The translations under genes were made by a program, and so were the position numbers. From positions 186,001 to 250,000 of the forward strand of contig NZ_BMRV01000008.1 of assembly GCF_014648815.1 (NCBI RefSeq): a DNA stretch of 64,000 nucleotides, written 5' to 3'. Below the pieces are notes generated by a model. The model saw only the letters and a list, made by a program, of their open reading frames with translations, had not been told where the DNA came from and ran no database searches. Below, piece by piece: positions 14,383 to 23,839 of the stretch (positions within the stretch are counted from its first letter, which is position 1; each line of letters begins with the position of its first letter). This DNA comes from Streptomyces flaveolus. GTDB taxonomy: Bacteria > Actinomycetota > Actinomycetes > Streptomycetales > Streptomycetaceae.

Positions 14383-15768
14383 CTAGCGGTTCGCCACCGC
14401 CTGCCTGACCAGCGTCTTCCCGAAGTCCCACATCAGGCCGCCGCCGTGGTGCGCGTCCTCCATCACCTCGGTGAAGGCGTCGACGAAGCGGTCCGCGTCC
14501 GACGTGTCGATGATCAGCGGCGGGATCAGCTTGATCACTTCCAGGTGGTCGCCGGACACCTGCGTCAGGATCCGGTGCCGTTGCAGCAGGGGCACCACCA
14601 CCATCTGCGCGAACAGCCCCTTCCGGGCGGCCTGCAGCATCGTCCAGCGGCTGCGCAGCTTCAGCGACCTCGGCCGGCCGAACTCGATGCCGATCATCAG
14701 TCCCCGGCCCCGGACGTCGGCGAGCAGCTCGTAGCGGTCCACCAGCTCCGTCAGCCGGGACTTGAGGCGTTCGCCCACGGCGGCGGCGTTCGCCACGATC
14801 TCCTCGTTCTCCATCACCGACAGCACCGCGAGCCCGGCGGCCATGGCCTGCGCGTTGGACCCGAAGCTCGCCGAGTGGACCAGCACCCGGTCCATCGAGG
14901 AGTACACCTTCCGGAAGATCCAGTCCTTGCCGAGCGTGGCCCCGACCGGCACGTACCCGCCGGACAGCGCCTTGGCGACGCACACCAGGTCGGGTTCGAC
15001 GCCGTCCTCGTGCTGATAGGCGTAGAACTTCCCGGTCCGGCCGAGGCCCGTCTGCACCTCGTCGGCGATCAGCAGGGCCTTGTGCCGGCGCAGCAGCTCC
15101 TGCGCGGCGCGCAGATAGCCGGGCGGGGCCTCGTGGACGCCCTTGCCCTGGATCGGCTCGACGATCAGCGCGGCCACATCGCCCTTGATCAGCTCGCGGG
15201 CCAGGGCGTCCAGGTCGCCGAGCGGCACGGCGGTGTCCGGCAGCAGCGGGGCGAAGCCGTCCCGGAAGCCGCTCTCGCCGTTCACCGACAGCGAGCCGGT
15301 GGTCAGCCCGTGGAAGGCGTGCGTGCAGTACAGGATCCTCCGCCTGCCGGTCGCGTACCGGGCGAACTTCAGCGCGGTCTCCACGGCCTCCGTGCCGCTG
15401 TTGCCGAAGAAGACGCGGTCCAGGTGGGGGCTGTAGGAGAGCAGCCGCTCGGCCAGCAGTCCGGGCAGCGGCGGACAGTCGAAGCGGGTCAGGTCGGCCA
15501 GCGAGGCGTCGAGGACGTCGTGCAGGGCCTTGCGGACGACGGGGTGGTGGCGGCCCAGGCCCATCACGGCGAACCCGGCGAGCATGTCCAGGTAGTCGTT
15601 GCCGTCCGTGTCCCAGAAGTGGGCGCCCTCGGCCCGCTCGTAGACCTTGTCGAAGCCGATGGTGCGCAGCATGCGCGGCAGTTGGTGGTTGAGGTGCTTC
15701 GCGTGCAGCTCGTACCGCTCGGCGCCACGCTCGGCCAGCAGCGCGCCGAGGTCGAACTCCTTGGTCAT
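14383..15768 (-). CDS. hpnO: Class III aminotransferase of hopanoid side-chain synthesis (HpnO-like)
   Basis: A 461-residue PLP-dependent class III (acetylornithine-type) aminotransferase. The family landmarks are DTDGNDYLDMLAGFAVMG, FGNSGTEAVETALKFAR, LIADEVQTGLGRTGKF and the PLP lysine in CVAKALSGGYVPVGA. In hopanoid clusters this protein converts the ribosylhopane-derived aldehyde to aminobacteriohopanetriol. Its ATG directly follows the dxs stop, with AAGGAG inside the dxs end, so it is the last gene of the operon. The substrate is inferred from the neighbours. Confidence 0.9.
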   Translation of the reverse strand: MTKEFDLGALLAERGAERYELHAKHLNHQLPRMLRTIGFDKVYERAEGAHFWDTDGNDYLDMLAGFAVMGLGRHHPVVRKALHDVLDASLADLTRFDCPPLPGLLAERLLSYSPHLDRVFFGNSGTEAVETALKFARYATGRRRILYCTHAFHGLTTGSLSVNGESGFRDGFAPLLPDTAVPLGDLDALARELIKGDVAALIVEPIQGKGVHEAPPGYLRAAQELLRRHKALLIADEVQTGLGRTGKFYAYQHEDGVEPDLVCVAKALSGGYVPVGATLGKDWIFRKVYSSMDRVLVHSASFGSNAQAMAAGLAVLSVMENEEIVANAAAVGERLKSRLTELVDRYELLADVRGRGLMIGIEFGRPRSLKLRSRWTMLQAARKGLFAQMVVVPLLQRHRILTQVSGDHLEVIKLIPPLIIDTSDADRFVDAFTEVMEDAHHGGGLMWDFGKTLVRQAVANR

Positions 15769-17685
15769 TCAGTTCTCTCCTTGCCCTGGCATGACGATCC
15801 GGCCGTCCCCGGCCGCTTCCCGCACGGCCAGGCTCGCGCTGATCCGGCCGGCGATCTCGACCGGGGTGAGGCCGATGTCGGCGAGCACCTCGGCGCGTTT
15901 GGCGTGCGCGAGGAACTGTTCCGGGATGCCGAACCGCCGTACGGGTACGTCGACTTCGGCGTCGCCCAGGGCCAGCGCCACCGCGGAGCCGACCCCGGCG
16001 GCGCGGCTGTTGTCCTCGACGACGGCCACCAGACGGTGCCGGGCGGCCAGGGGCGGCAGCGCGGGATCGACGGGCTTGACCCAGCGCGGGTCCACGACGG
16101 TGCATCCGGTGCCGCGGCCCTCCAGCAGCTCGGCGGCGGCGAGGCAGACGGGCGCCATCACGCCGACCGCCACGAGCAGCACCTCGGGCCGTTCGGCGGC
16201 GTGCAGGACGTCCATTCCGCCGACCCGGTCCACGGCCGGGAGCACCGGTCCGACGGACTCCTTCGGGAAGCGCAGCAGGGTGGGCGCGTCGTCGACGGCG
16301 ACCGCCTCGCGCAACTGGGCGCGCAGCTGGTCGGCGTCGCGCGGCGCGGCGATGCGCAGGCCCGGGACGACCTGGAGGACGGACATGTCCCACATGCCGT
16401 TGTGCGAGGGCCCGTCGACGCCGGTGACGCCCGCCCGGTCCAGGACGAAGGTGACGCCGCAGCGGTGCAGGGCCACGTCCATCAGGAGCTGGTCGAAGGC
16501 CCGGTTGAGGAAGGTGGCGTAGACGGCGACGACCGGGTGCAGTCCGCCCGTCGCGAGGCCGGCGGCGGACACGGCCGCGTGCTGTTCGGCGATGCCGACG
16601 TCCCAGACCCGGTCGGGGAACCGCTCGGCGAAGGGGGCGAGGCCGACCGGGTGCAGCATGGCCGCGGTGATGGCCACGACATCGTCGCGTTCCTCGCCGA
16701 TCCGCACCATCTCCTCGCCGAACACGGAGGTCCAGGACGGCCCTCCGGGAGGGCTGAGCGGCGCGCAGGTCAGCGGGTCCATCACGCCGACCGAGTGGAA
16801 GTGGTCCTCCTCGTCGCGCAGGGCGGGCTCGTAGCCGCGGCCCTTCTCGGTGAGGCAGTGCACCAGGACCGGCCCGTGGAAGCGTTTCGCGCGCCGCAGG
16901 GCCGACTCGACGGCGCCGATGTCGTGGCCGTCGACCGGGCCCACGTACTTCAGTCCGAGGTCCTCGAAGAGTCCCTGCGGGGCGAAGGCGTCCTTGAAGC
17001 CCTTCTTGGCTCCGTGGAGGGCCTCGTAGACGGCGTTGCCGACCACGGGCGTGCGCTGGAGGACGGCTTTGCCCCAGGCCAGCACCCGCTCGTAGCCGTC
17101 GGTCGTGCGCAGCGTCGCCAGGTGGTCGGCGAGGCCGCCGATGGTCGGCGCGTACGAGCGTTCGTTGTCGTTGACGACGATGATCAGCGGCCGGTCCCTG
17201 GCCGCCGCGATGTTGTTCAGCGCCTCCCAGGCCATGCCGCCCGTGAGCGCGCCGTCGCCGATGACGGCGACGACATGGCCGCGCTCCCCCTGGACCTGGC
17301 GGGCCTTGGCGAGGCCGTCGGCCCAGCCGAGCGCGGTGGAGGCGTGGCTGTTCTCGATGACGTCGTGCTCGGACTCGTCGCGCGAGGGATAGCCGGAGAG
17401 CCCGCCCTTGCCGCGCAGCTTGGAGAAGTCCTGACGACCGGTCAGGAGCTTGTGCACGTAGCTCTGGTGGCCGGTGTCCCACAGGATGCGGTCGGCCGGC
17501 GACTCGAAGACCCGGTGCAGGGCGACGGTGAGTTCCACCACGCCGAGGTTGGGTCCGAGGTGTCCGCCGGTACGGGCGACCGCGTGCACCAGGAAATCGC
17601 GTATCTCGTCGGACAGTTCGCCGAGTTCCGCCTCGGACAGCGCCTTCAGGTCGCGTGGTTGCCGGATGCTCTCCAGAAGCGTCAC
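15769..17685 (-). CDS. dxs: 1-deoxy-D-xylulose-5-phosphate synthase
   Basis: A 638-residue thiamine-diphosphate enzyme that condenses pyruvate and glyceraldehyde-3-phosphate, the entry step of the MEP isoprenoid pathway. It contains the ThDP/Mg motif GDGALTGGMAWEALNN, WDTGHQSYVHKLLTGR near residue 80, the transketolase pyrimidine domain with DVGIAEQHAAVSAAG, and a transketolase C-domain. Full length. GTG start with AAGGGGG upstream. Its place between ispG and hpnO suggests a dedicated copy feeding hopanoid synthesis; a second housekeeping dxs elsewhere is expected but not visible here. Confidence 0.96.
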   Translation of the reverse strand: MTLLESIRQPRDLKALSEAELGELSDEIRDFLVHAVARTGGHLGPNLGVVELTVALHRVFESPADRILWDTGHQSYVHKLLTGRQDFSKLRGKGGLSGYPSRDESEHDVIENSHASTALGWADGLAKARQVQGERGHVVAVIGDGALTGGMAWEALNNIAAARDRPLIIVVNDNERSYAPTIGGLADHLATLRTTDGYERVLAWGKAVLQRTPVVGNAVYEALHGAKKGFKDAFAPQGLFEDLGLKYVGPVDGHDIGAVESALRRAKRFHGPVLVHCLTEKGRGYEPALRDEEDHFHSVGVMDPLTCAPLSPPGGPSWTSVFGEEMVRIGEERDDVVAITAAMLHPVGLAPFAERFPDRVWDVGIAEQHAAVSAAGLATGGLHPVVAVYATFLNRAFDQLLMDVALHRCGVTFVLDRAGVTGVDGPSHNGMWDMSVLQVVPGLRIAAPRDADQLRAQLREAVAVDDAPTLLRFPKESVGPVLPAVDRVGGMDVLHAAERPEVLLVAVGVMAPVCLAAAELLEGRGTGCTVVDPRWVKPVDPALPPLAARHRLVAVVEDNSRAAGVGSAVALALGDAEVDVPVRRFGIPEQFLAHAKRAEVLADIGLTPVEIAGRISASLAVREAAGDGRIVMPGQGEN

Positions 17686-17712
17686 GCCCTGGCCCCCTTC
17701 GGTTCGTGCGGT

Positions 17713-18867
17713 TCAGCTCACGGTGACGGCCGGCTCCCCCGACGCGCCGTCCTTCCCCATCTGCTCGGCGATCCGCATCGCCTCGTCGATCAGCGTCTCC
17801 ACGATCTTCGACTCGGGCACGGTCCTGACGACCTCGCCCTTGACGAAGATCTGCCCCTTGCCGTTGCCGGAGGCGACGCCGAGGTCGGCCTCCCGGGCCT
17901 CGCCGGGCCCGTTGACGACGCAGCCCATGACGGCGACGCGCAGCGGGACGTCCATGCCCTCCAGACCGGCCGCGACCTCGTCGGCCAGCTTGTAGACGTC
18001 CACCTGCGCGCGGCCGCAGGACGGACACGACACGATCTCCAGCCGGCGCTCCCGGAGCCCGAGGGACTGCAGGATCTGGATGCCGACCTTGATCTCCTCG
18101 ACGGGCGGTGCCGACAGGGAGACGCGGATGGTGTCGCCGATGCCCTGGGAGAGCAGGGCGCCGAAGGCGACGGCCGACTTGACGGTGCCCTGGAAGGCGG
18201 GGCCGGCCTCGGTGACGCCGAGGTGCAGCGGGTAGTCGCACTGGGCGGCGAGCTGGCGGTAGGCCTCGACCATGACGACCGGGTCGTTGTGCTTCACGGA
18301 GATCTTGATGTCCCGCAAGCCGTGCTCCTCGAAGAGCGACGCCTCCCACAACGCGCTCTCGACCAGCGCCTCCGGGGTGGCCCTGCCGTACTTCTGGAGC
18401 AGGCGGCGGTCCAGGGAGCCCGCGTTCACGCCGATGCGGATCGGGGTGCCGTGGTCCTTCGCCGCCTGGGCGATCTCCTTGACCTTGTCGTCGAACTGCT
18501 TGATGTTGCCCGGGTTCACCCGGACCGCGGCGCAGCCCGCCTCGATCGCGGCGAAGACGTACTTCGGCTGGAAGTGGATGTCCGCGATCACCGGGATCTG
18601 CGACTTCTTCGCGATCACGGCGAGCGCGTCGGCGTCGTCCTGCGTCGGGCACGCCACCCGCACGATCTGGCAGCCGGAGGCCGTCAGCTCGGCGATCTGC
18701 TGGAGCGTCGCGCCGATGTCGGACGTACGGGTCGTCGTCATCGACTGCACGGACACCGGGGCCCCGCCCCCCACCGCCACCGGCCCGACCTGGATCCGCC
18801 GCGACATGCGCCGCTCGGCGATCGGCCGGACCGGTACCTCGGGAACGCCCAGGGAGATGGCGGTCAC
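17713..18867 (-). CDS. ispG: 4-hydroxy-3-methylbut-2-enyl-diphosphate synthase (IspG/GcpE)
   Basis: A 384-residue iron-sulfur enzyme of the MEP pathway that reduces methylerythritol cyclodiphosphate to HMBPP. The TIM barrel begins at GGGAPVSVQSMTTTRT, continues with IPVIADIHFQPKY and VRVNPGNIKQFD, and ends with the [4Fe-4S] cysteines in SCPSCGR and GCVVNGPGE. GTG start at 18867, only 4 bases after the hpnH stop. It lacks a strong ribosome site, so coupling to hpnH is likely. Like dxs, probably an extra pathway copy for hopanoids. Confidence 0.95.
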   Translation of the reverse strand: MTAISLGVPEVPVRPIAERRMSRRIQVGPVAVGGGAPVSVQSMTTTRTSDIGATLQQIAELTASGCQIVRVACPTQDDADALAVIAKKSQIPVIADIHFQPKYVFAAIEAGCAAVRVNPGNIKQFDDKVKEIAQAAKDHGTPIRIGVNAGSLDRRLLQKYGRATPEALVESALWEASLFEEHGLRDIKISVKHNDPVVMVEAYRQLAAQCDYPLHLGVTEAGPAFQGTVKSAVAFGALLSQGIGDTIRVSLSAPPVEEIKVGIQILQSLGLRERRLEIVSCPSCGRAQVDVYKLADEVAAGLEGMDVPLRVAVMGCVVNGPGEAREADLGVASGNGKGQIFVKGEVVRTVPESKIVETLIDEAMRIAEQMGKDGASGEPAVTVS

Positions 18868-18871
18868 GACG

Positions 18872-19894
18872 TCAGTCCCGGTTCCCGGAGACCGTCTCCC
18901 GCATGGCCCGCAGAGACTCCTTGAGGGAGCCCATGGTGGCCAGGACGGCGGTGGGCTCGTAGCCGCAGTGCGCCATGCAGTTGGCGCAGCGCGGGTCCTT
19001 GCCGCGGCCGTACTTGTCCCAGTCGGTCTCCTCGATCAGCTCCCGGTACGTGGGCACGTACCCGTCGCTCATCAGGTAGCAGGGGCGCTGCCAGCCGAAG
19101 AGGGAGTAGTTCGGGATCGCCCAGGCGGTGCAGGGGAAGTCGACCTTGCCCTCGAGGAAGTCGAGGAACAGCGGGGAGTGGTTGAGCCGCCAGCGGGCCC
19201 GGTTGCCGCCCGAGAACGCCTTCTTGAACAGCTCGCGGGTCTGCTCCACGCCCAGGAAGTGCTCCTGGTCGGGCGCCTTCTCGTAGGCGTAGGCGGGCGA
19301 GATCATCATCTCGTCGACCTGGAGGTCGTCGTTGAGGAAGTTGAGCACCTCGACGATGGTCTGCGGGGTGTCGGTGTTGAAGAAGGTCGAGTTGGTGGTG
19401 ACCCGGAAGCCGCGCCGCTTGGCCTCCTTGATGGCCTCCACGGCCTCGTCGAACACCCCCTCCTTCGCCACGGACTCGTCGTGCCGCTCACGCAGCCCGT
19501 CGATGTGCACCGCGAACGCGAAGTACGGCGAGGGCGTGAACTTGTCCATCTTCTTGCGCATGAGCAGGGCGTTGGTGCACAGGAAGACGTACTTCCGCTT
19601 GGCCACCAACTGGCGCACGATCTCGTCGATCTGCGGGTGCATCAGGGGCTCGCCGCCGGCGATGGACACCATCGGCGCACCGGACTCGAGCACCGCCCCC
19701 ACGGCCTGCGCGACCGGCATGCGCTGCTTGAGCACCCCGGCCGGGTGCTGGATCTTGCCGCATCCCTCGCACTTCAGATTGCAGGCGAACAGCGGCTCCA
19801 GCTCGACGATGAGCGGGAACTTGTCCCGCCGCCGGAGCTTTTGTTCGGCCAAGTATGTAGCGACCTTGATGGACTGGCGCAGCGGCATGGCCAT
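18872..19894 (-). CDS. hpnH: Adenosyl-hopene transferase, radical SAM (HpnH)
   Basis: A 340-residue radical SAM enzyme that joins the 5'-deoxyadenosyl radical to diploptene, forming adenosylhopane, the first step of side-chain extension. The cluster cysteines are C38xxxC42xxC45 in FACNLKCEGCGK, followed by the SAM-binding IAGGEPLMHP. A second Cys-rich segment near the C-terminus (RCANCMAHCGYEPTAV) is typical of this SPASM-like family. ATG with GGAGG 8 bases upstream. It lies between hpnG and ispG in the operon. Confidence 0.95.
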   Translation of the reverse strand: MAMPLRQSIKVATYLAEQKLRRRDKFPLIVELEPLFACNLKCEGCGKIQHPAGVLKQRMPVAQAVGAVLESGAPMVSIAGGEPLMHPQIDEIVRQLVAKRKYVFLCTNALLMRKKMDKFTPSPYFAFAVHIDGLRERHDESVAKEGVFDEAVEAIKEAKRRGFRVTTNSTFFNTDTPQTIVEVLNFLNDDLQVDEMMISPAYAYEKAPDQEHFLGVEQTRELFKKAFSGGNRARWRLNHSPLFLDFLEGKVDFPCTAWAIPNYSLFGWQRPCYLMSDGYVPTYRELIEETDWDKYGRGKDPRCANCMAHCGYEPTAVLATMGSLKESLRAMRETVSGNRD

Positions 19895-19900
19895 CTGGGC

Positions 19901-20542
19901 TCACCTCCTGGGGAGCAGCAAAGAACGGTGCCATTCGAAAAATGCGGGAAGTACGGACCGGAGGACGCGGAAAGCCGATATTCCACCGCGCACGGTGCCG
20001 ATCCGGACGAGTTCGTGTTCGGGAGCGTCCACGACCACCCGGACGGCCGCAACGGGGCGCGTGCCCGTACGGACGGCGCTCAGGAGCGTGGCGGCGGACT
20101 CCATGTCGACGGCGATCGCGCCGGTCGCGAGCAGGTCGGCGCGTTCGGGACCGCGGACGACGTGGTCCGAGCCGGTCAGCGGCCCGGTGTGGACGGTGCG
20201 CCCGGGCACGGCACGCACCAGTTCCTTGACGAGCCGGTCGGTGCCGACGCACCCGACCGTGCCCCGCGGATCCCGGGTCTCCTCGGCGACGACCAGGTCG
20301 CCGGGGTGCATGCCGGGGGCGAGGCCCGCGCAGAAGCCCGTGGCCAGCACGGCGGCGTCGCCGAGCGCCGGGCCCGCCAGGACCCGGGCGACGGAGCGCT
20401 CGGCCGCCTTCGGTCCCATGCCGGTCCGCAGGACCGTGACCGGCCCGGCGGCCCCGCCTCGGTCACCGGCGCGCAGGGCGAGGTGCTCGATGCCGAGCGC
20501 GCAGGCGATCAGCAGCGGGGCCGGTCCGGGCTGGGCGTTCAT
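19901..20542 (-). CDS. hpnG: Hopanoid-associated phosphorylase (HpnG)
   Basis: A 213-residue protein of the purine-nucleoside phosphorylase/MTA nucleosidase superfamily. It has TGMGPKAAERSVARVL, ATGFCAGLAPGMHPGDLVVAEE and the ribose-binding AVDMESAATL, the usual nucleosidase motifs. In hopanoid pathways HpnG removes adenine from adenosylhopane to give ribosylhopane (or its phosphate). The ATG overlaps the shc stop (TGATG), so it is coupled to shc, and hpnH follows directly. Confidence 0.92.
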   Translation of the reverse strand: MNAQPGPAPLLIACALGIEHLALRAGDRGGAAGPVTVLRTGMGPKAAERSVARVLAGPALGDAAVLATGFCAGLAPGMHPGDLVVAEETRDPRGTVGCVGTDRLVKELVRAVPGRTVHTGPLTGSDHVVRGPERADLLATGAIAVDMESAATLLSAVRTGTRPVAAVRVVVDAPEHELVRIGTVRGGISAFRVLRSVLPAFFEWHRSLLLPRR

Positions 20543-22584
20543 CAGCTCCCCTTCGCCTCGGTCAGCGACTCGGCGAGTGCCTGGACCGTGCGGGGCGCCT
20601 TGGCGAAGGGTTCGCCGTGGACGTACCGGCCGAGCGCGGTGAGCGGGAAGACCTGCCGGTAGAGGTGGTAGTTGATGGAGAAGTCCCAGGGGAAGCCGGT
20701 GCCGGTGAAGTACGGCTCGTCCCAGGAGCCGTCCTCCCGCTGGGTGGCGGCGAGCCACTCGATGCCGCGCTCGACGGCCTTGGAGTCCCTCTCCCCCGCC
20801 GCCAGCAGGGCCATCAGGGCCCAGGCCGTCTGCGAGGCGGTCGAGGCGCCCTTGCCGCTCCACTCCCTGACGTAGCGGTAGGAGCGCAGGTCCTCGCCCC
20901 AGCCGCCGTCGTCGTTCTGGACGGACTCCAGCCAGGTCACCGCGCGGCGGATGGCCGGGTGCGAGGCGGGGATGCCCGCGGCGGTCAGGGCGGGGACGAC
21001 GGATCCGGTGCCGTAGACGTAGTTGACGCCCCAGCGGCCGAACCAGGAGCCGTCCGCCTCCTGCTCGGCGAGCAGCCACTGGATGCCGCGCCGGGTGCGC
21101 GGGTCGTGGGCGAGGCCCTCGACCGCGAGCATCTCCACGACGTGCGCGGTGACGTCCGCGGACGGCGGGTCGATCACCTCGCCGAAGTCGCAGAACGGCA
21201 GCCGGTTGGGGAAGGGGCTGGTGTTGTCGACGTCGAAGGCGCCCCAGGCGCCGTTCTTGGACTGCATGCCGAGGTTCCAGCGCACTCCGCGGCCGATGGC
21301 CTTCTCCGTGCGCTCCGGGTCGTGGTGCCGGACGCGGCGCAGGGCGAGGACGACCTCGGCGGTGTCGTCGATGTCGGGGTAGTTGTCGTTGTGGAACTCG
21401 AACGCCCATCCGCCGGGCGGGAGTCCGGGCCGCTTCACCGACCAGTCGCCGGGGCGCACGATCTGCTCGCCGAGCATCCAGTCCGCGGCCTTCACCAGAG
21501 CCGGGTGGTCGGCGGGGACCCCGGCGTCGGCGAGCGCGATGGTGGCCAGGCAGGTGTCCCACACCGGGGACTGGCAGGCCTCGATCATCCGGGCCCCGTC
21601 CTCGCGCCACACGGCGAAGCGGTCCAGGGACTCCAGGCCGGCCCGCATGACGGGGTGTTCGAGGTCGTAGCCGAGGAGGTACAGGGCGATGACCGAGTAC
21701 ACGGCGGGGGGCTGGATGCCGCCCCAGCAGCCGTCGTTCTCCTGCCGCTCGACGATCCAGCGGGCGGCGGTGTTCATCGCCGCCCTGCGCAGCCGTTTCG
21801 GTGCCACCTTGCGGTAGGCGTGCAGGGCCTTGTCGATGCGCTGGAAGGCGCCGTCCCAGCTGGCCGCCGGGGCCAGGGGCCGGGGCGGGTTGGGGCGGGC
21901 GGGGTCGGTGTGCAGTTCGTCGAGCGGGAACGGCGCCGGGCGCACCGGGCGCTTCGCCGAGACGATGGTCAGCGGCACGATGGTCTGCCGGGCCCAGCAG
22001 CCGAAGTCGTAGATGTTCAGCGGCACCCAGGTGGGGAACCAGATCAGCTCCGGCGGGAGTTCGGGCAGGTCCTCCCACTTCCACCAGCCGAACAGGGCCA
22101 GCCAGATCCGGGTGAAGACGCGGGAGGCGGCGATGCCGCCCCGGGCCCGTACCCATTCCGCGGCCTTCGCCATGTGCGGGGCGTCGGGGGCGTCGCCTGC
22201 CAGGCGGAGGGCGACGTAGGCCTCGATGGTGGCGGACAGGTCTCCGGGGCCGCCGTAGAAGGTGGCCCAGGTGCCGTCCTCGCGCTGCTCGCCGCGGATG
22301 AAGAGGGCGGCGGCGCGGGTGGTCTCCTCGTCCTGGATGCCGAGGAACTGACGCAGGAGCAGGTCCTCGGCGTCCATCGTGACGTTGGTCTCGAGGTCGC
22401 CCTTCCACCAGCCCTCGGCGTCCTGCCGGGCGAGCAGGAAGTCGGTGGCGCGCCGAGTCGCGCGGACGGCGGCTTCGTGTACCCCGGCCGCCGCGGCGGG
22501 GCTCGTGATGTCGGCTGTTTCGCTGGCCGCGGCTGCGCGGGACGGGAGGGCCGCCCCGGTGCTTCCGTCGGTCGTCGCTGTCAT
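20542..22584 (-). CDS. shc: Squalene-hopene cyclase
   Basis: A 680-residue class II triterpene cyclase that folds squalene into hopene/hopanol at the membrane surface. The catalytic acid motif is D404-I-D-D407 (YPDIDDTAEV). Multiple QW repeats are visible, for example QDAEGWWKGDL, QREDGSWDEPYF, QEADGSWFGRWG and QNDDGGWGEDL. The Ala/Thr-rich first 35 residues are variable. ATG at 22584 has GAAGGGGAA upstream; more upstream starts add non-homologous sequence. Central enzyme of the operon; hpnG overlaps its stop. Confidence 0.97.
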   Translation of the reverse strand: MTATTDGSTGAALPSRAAAASETADITSPAAAAGVHEAAVRATRRATDFLLARQDAEGWWKGDLETNVTMDAEDLLLRQFLGIQDEETTRAAALFIRGEQREDGTWATFYGGPGDLSATIEAYVALRLAGDAPDAPHMAKAAEWVRARGGIAASRVFTRIWLALFGWWKWEDLPELPPELIWFPTWVPLNIYDFGCWARQTIVPLTIVSAKRPVRPAPFPLDELHTDPARPNPPRPLAPAASWDGAFQRIDKALHAYRKVAPKRLRRAAMNTAARWIVERQENDGCWGGIQPPAVYSVIALYLLGYDLEHPVMRAGLESLDRFAVWREDGARMIEACQSPVWDTCLATIALADAGVPADHPALVKAADWMLGEQIVRPGDWSVKRPGLPPGGWAFEFHNDNYPDIDDTAEVVLALRRVRHHDPERTEKAIGRGVRWNLGMQSKNGAWGAFDVDNTSPFPNRLPFCDFGEVIDPPSADVTAHVVEMLAVEGLAHDPRTRRGIQWLLAEQEADGSWFGRWGVNYVYGTGSVVPALTAAGIPASHPAIRRAVTWLESVQNDDGGWGEDLRSYRYVREWSGKGASTASQTAWALMALLAAGERDSKAVERGIEWLAATQREDGSWDEPYFTGTGFPWDFSINYHLYRQVFPLTALGRYVHGEPFAKAPRTVQALAESLTEAKGS

Positions 22585-22702
22585 GGCTTCCCCTTCGTGC
22601 AGTGTGCAGGTGGTGCTTCTGCTGTGGGTCCGCCGTCGGCCGGTGCTGTGTTTCCCGCGACACCGGCCGGCGACTACGCGAGGGCTATTCGACCGATAGT
22701 GA

Positions 22703-23839
22703 TCATCTCTTTCGTACGACGACGAAGTCCGCGAGCGCCGTGAACCGGTCCCGTACCCGGTCGGGCATGTCGACGGTGTCGAGGGCTTCGATGGCGATGG
22801 TGTGCTGGCGGCGCGCCTCGTCGGCGGTCCACTCGCGCCCGCCCGCCTCCTCGATGAGGGCGGCACGGGCCGCGAACTCCTCCTCGGAGAAGTTCGCGAA
22901 GTCGCTGCTCTTGGCGTCGGCGGCGAGGATCTCGCCGAGCCGCTCGGAGGCGGGGCCGCCCGCGGCCAGGGCGGCCACGACCGGGAGGGACTTCTTGCGC
23001 TGGCGCAGGTCGCTCCAGGTCTGCTTGCCGGTGGCGTCCGGGTCGCCCCAGATGCCGAGGAGGTCGTCGACGGCCTGGAAGGCCAGGCCGAGGTGGTAGC
23101 CGTAGGTCTCCAGCCTGTCGGCGGTGTGCTCGTCGGCGCCGCCGAGGACCGCGCCGATGGAGCTGGCGGAGGCGAGCAGGGCGCCGGTCTTGTTGCCCTC
23201 CATCTCCAGACACTCCGCGACGCTGACCCGGTCGCGGTGCTCGTAGGAGATGTCCTGGGCCTGACCGTCGATCAGGGCGCGGGAGGCGCGGGTCAGGCGG
23301 CGGGTGGCACGGCCGGCGTCGACGGTGCCGAGTTCCAGCAGCACCTCGTTGGCCAGGGCGAACAGGGCGTCGCCGACCAGGATGGCCTGGGCGGGGCCGT
23401 GCACCTTCCACACGGTGTCCCGGTGGCGGCGCTGTTCGTCGCCGTCCATCAGGTCGTCGTGCAGGAGGGAGAAGTTGTGCACCAGCTCCACGGCGACCGC
23501 GCCGGGTACCCCGACCTCGGGCGCTGCACCGGTGACCTCGGCGGAGAGCACCGCGAGCGCGGGACGGACGGCCTTGCCGCCGTCGCCGTCCGCGGGGTTG
23601 CCCTGGGCGTCGATCCAGCCGAAGTGGTAGGCGGCGACGGTGTCCATGGGGGGCGCCAGGCGGTCGACGGCCGCTCGCAGGACCGGCGTGGCCAGCGTCC
23701 GGCCGCGCTCCAGCAGCGCGGCCACGTCCACCGTGGTCCGTCGATCGGCCTTCGGGGCCGGGGGCACAGTGGACACAGTCTCTCCTCCAGTTGCGGTACC
23801 GGGAGTGCGGGAGTCGGTCCCACGCGGATCGGTTTTCAT
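22703..23839 (-). CDS. Polyprenyl diphosphate synthase (farnesyl/geranylgeranyl type)
   Basis: A 378-residue trans-isoprenyl diphosphate synthase. The first Asp-rich motif is LLHDDLMDGD, the second DDLLGIWGDPD, and the GNKTGALLA segment lies between them. In this operon it most likely makes farnesyl diphosphate, the substrate of the HpnD/HpnC steps, from IPP and DMAPP. The chain length cannot be read safely from sequence. The ATG overlaps the hpnE stop as ATGA and has GAGGAGG upstream. A 118-base gap separates it from shc. Confidence 0.92.
   Translation of the reverse strand: MKTDPRGTDSRTPGTATGGETVSTVPPAPKADRRTTVDVAALLERGRTLATPVLRAAVDRLAPPMDTVAAYHFGWIDAQGNPADGDGGKAVRPALAVLSAEVTGAAPEVGVPGAVAVELVHNFSLLHDDLMDGDEQRRHRDTVWKVHGPAQAILVGDALFALANEVLLELGTVDAGRATRRLTRASRALIDGQAQDISYEHRDRVSVAECLEMEGNKTGALLASASSIGAVLGGADEHTADRLETYGYHLGLAFQAVDDLLGIWGDPDATGKQTWSDLRQRKKSLPVVAALAAGGPASERLGEILAADAKSSDFANFSEEEFAARAALIEEAGGREWTADEARRQHTIAIEALDTVDMPDRVRDRFTALADFVVVRKR

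Noticed and set aside
14080..18924. A 1614-codon open frame on the plus strand across the hopanoid region
   Set aside because: It lies antisense to hpnO, dxs and ispG, which have complete catalytic motifs. The product is low-complexity with Arg/Val/Gly/Asp bias, a typical GC-driven shadow.
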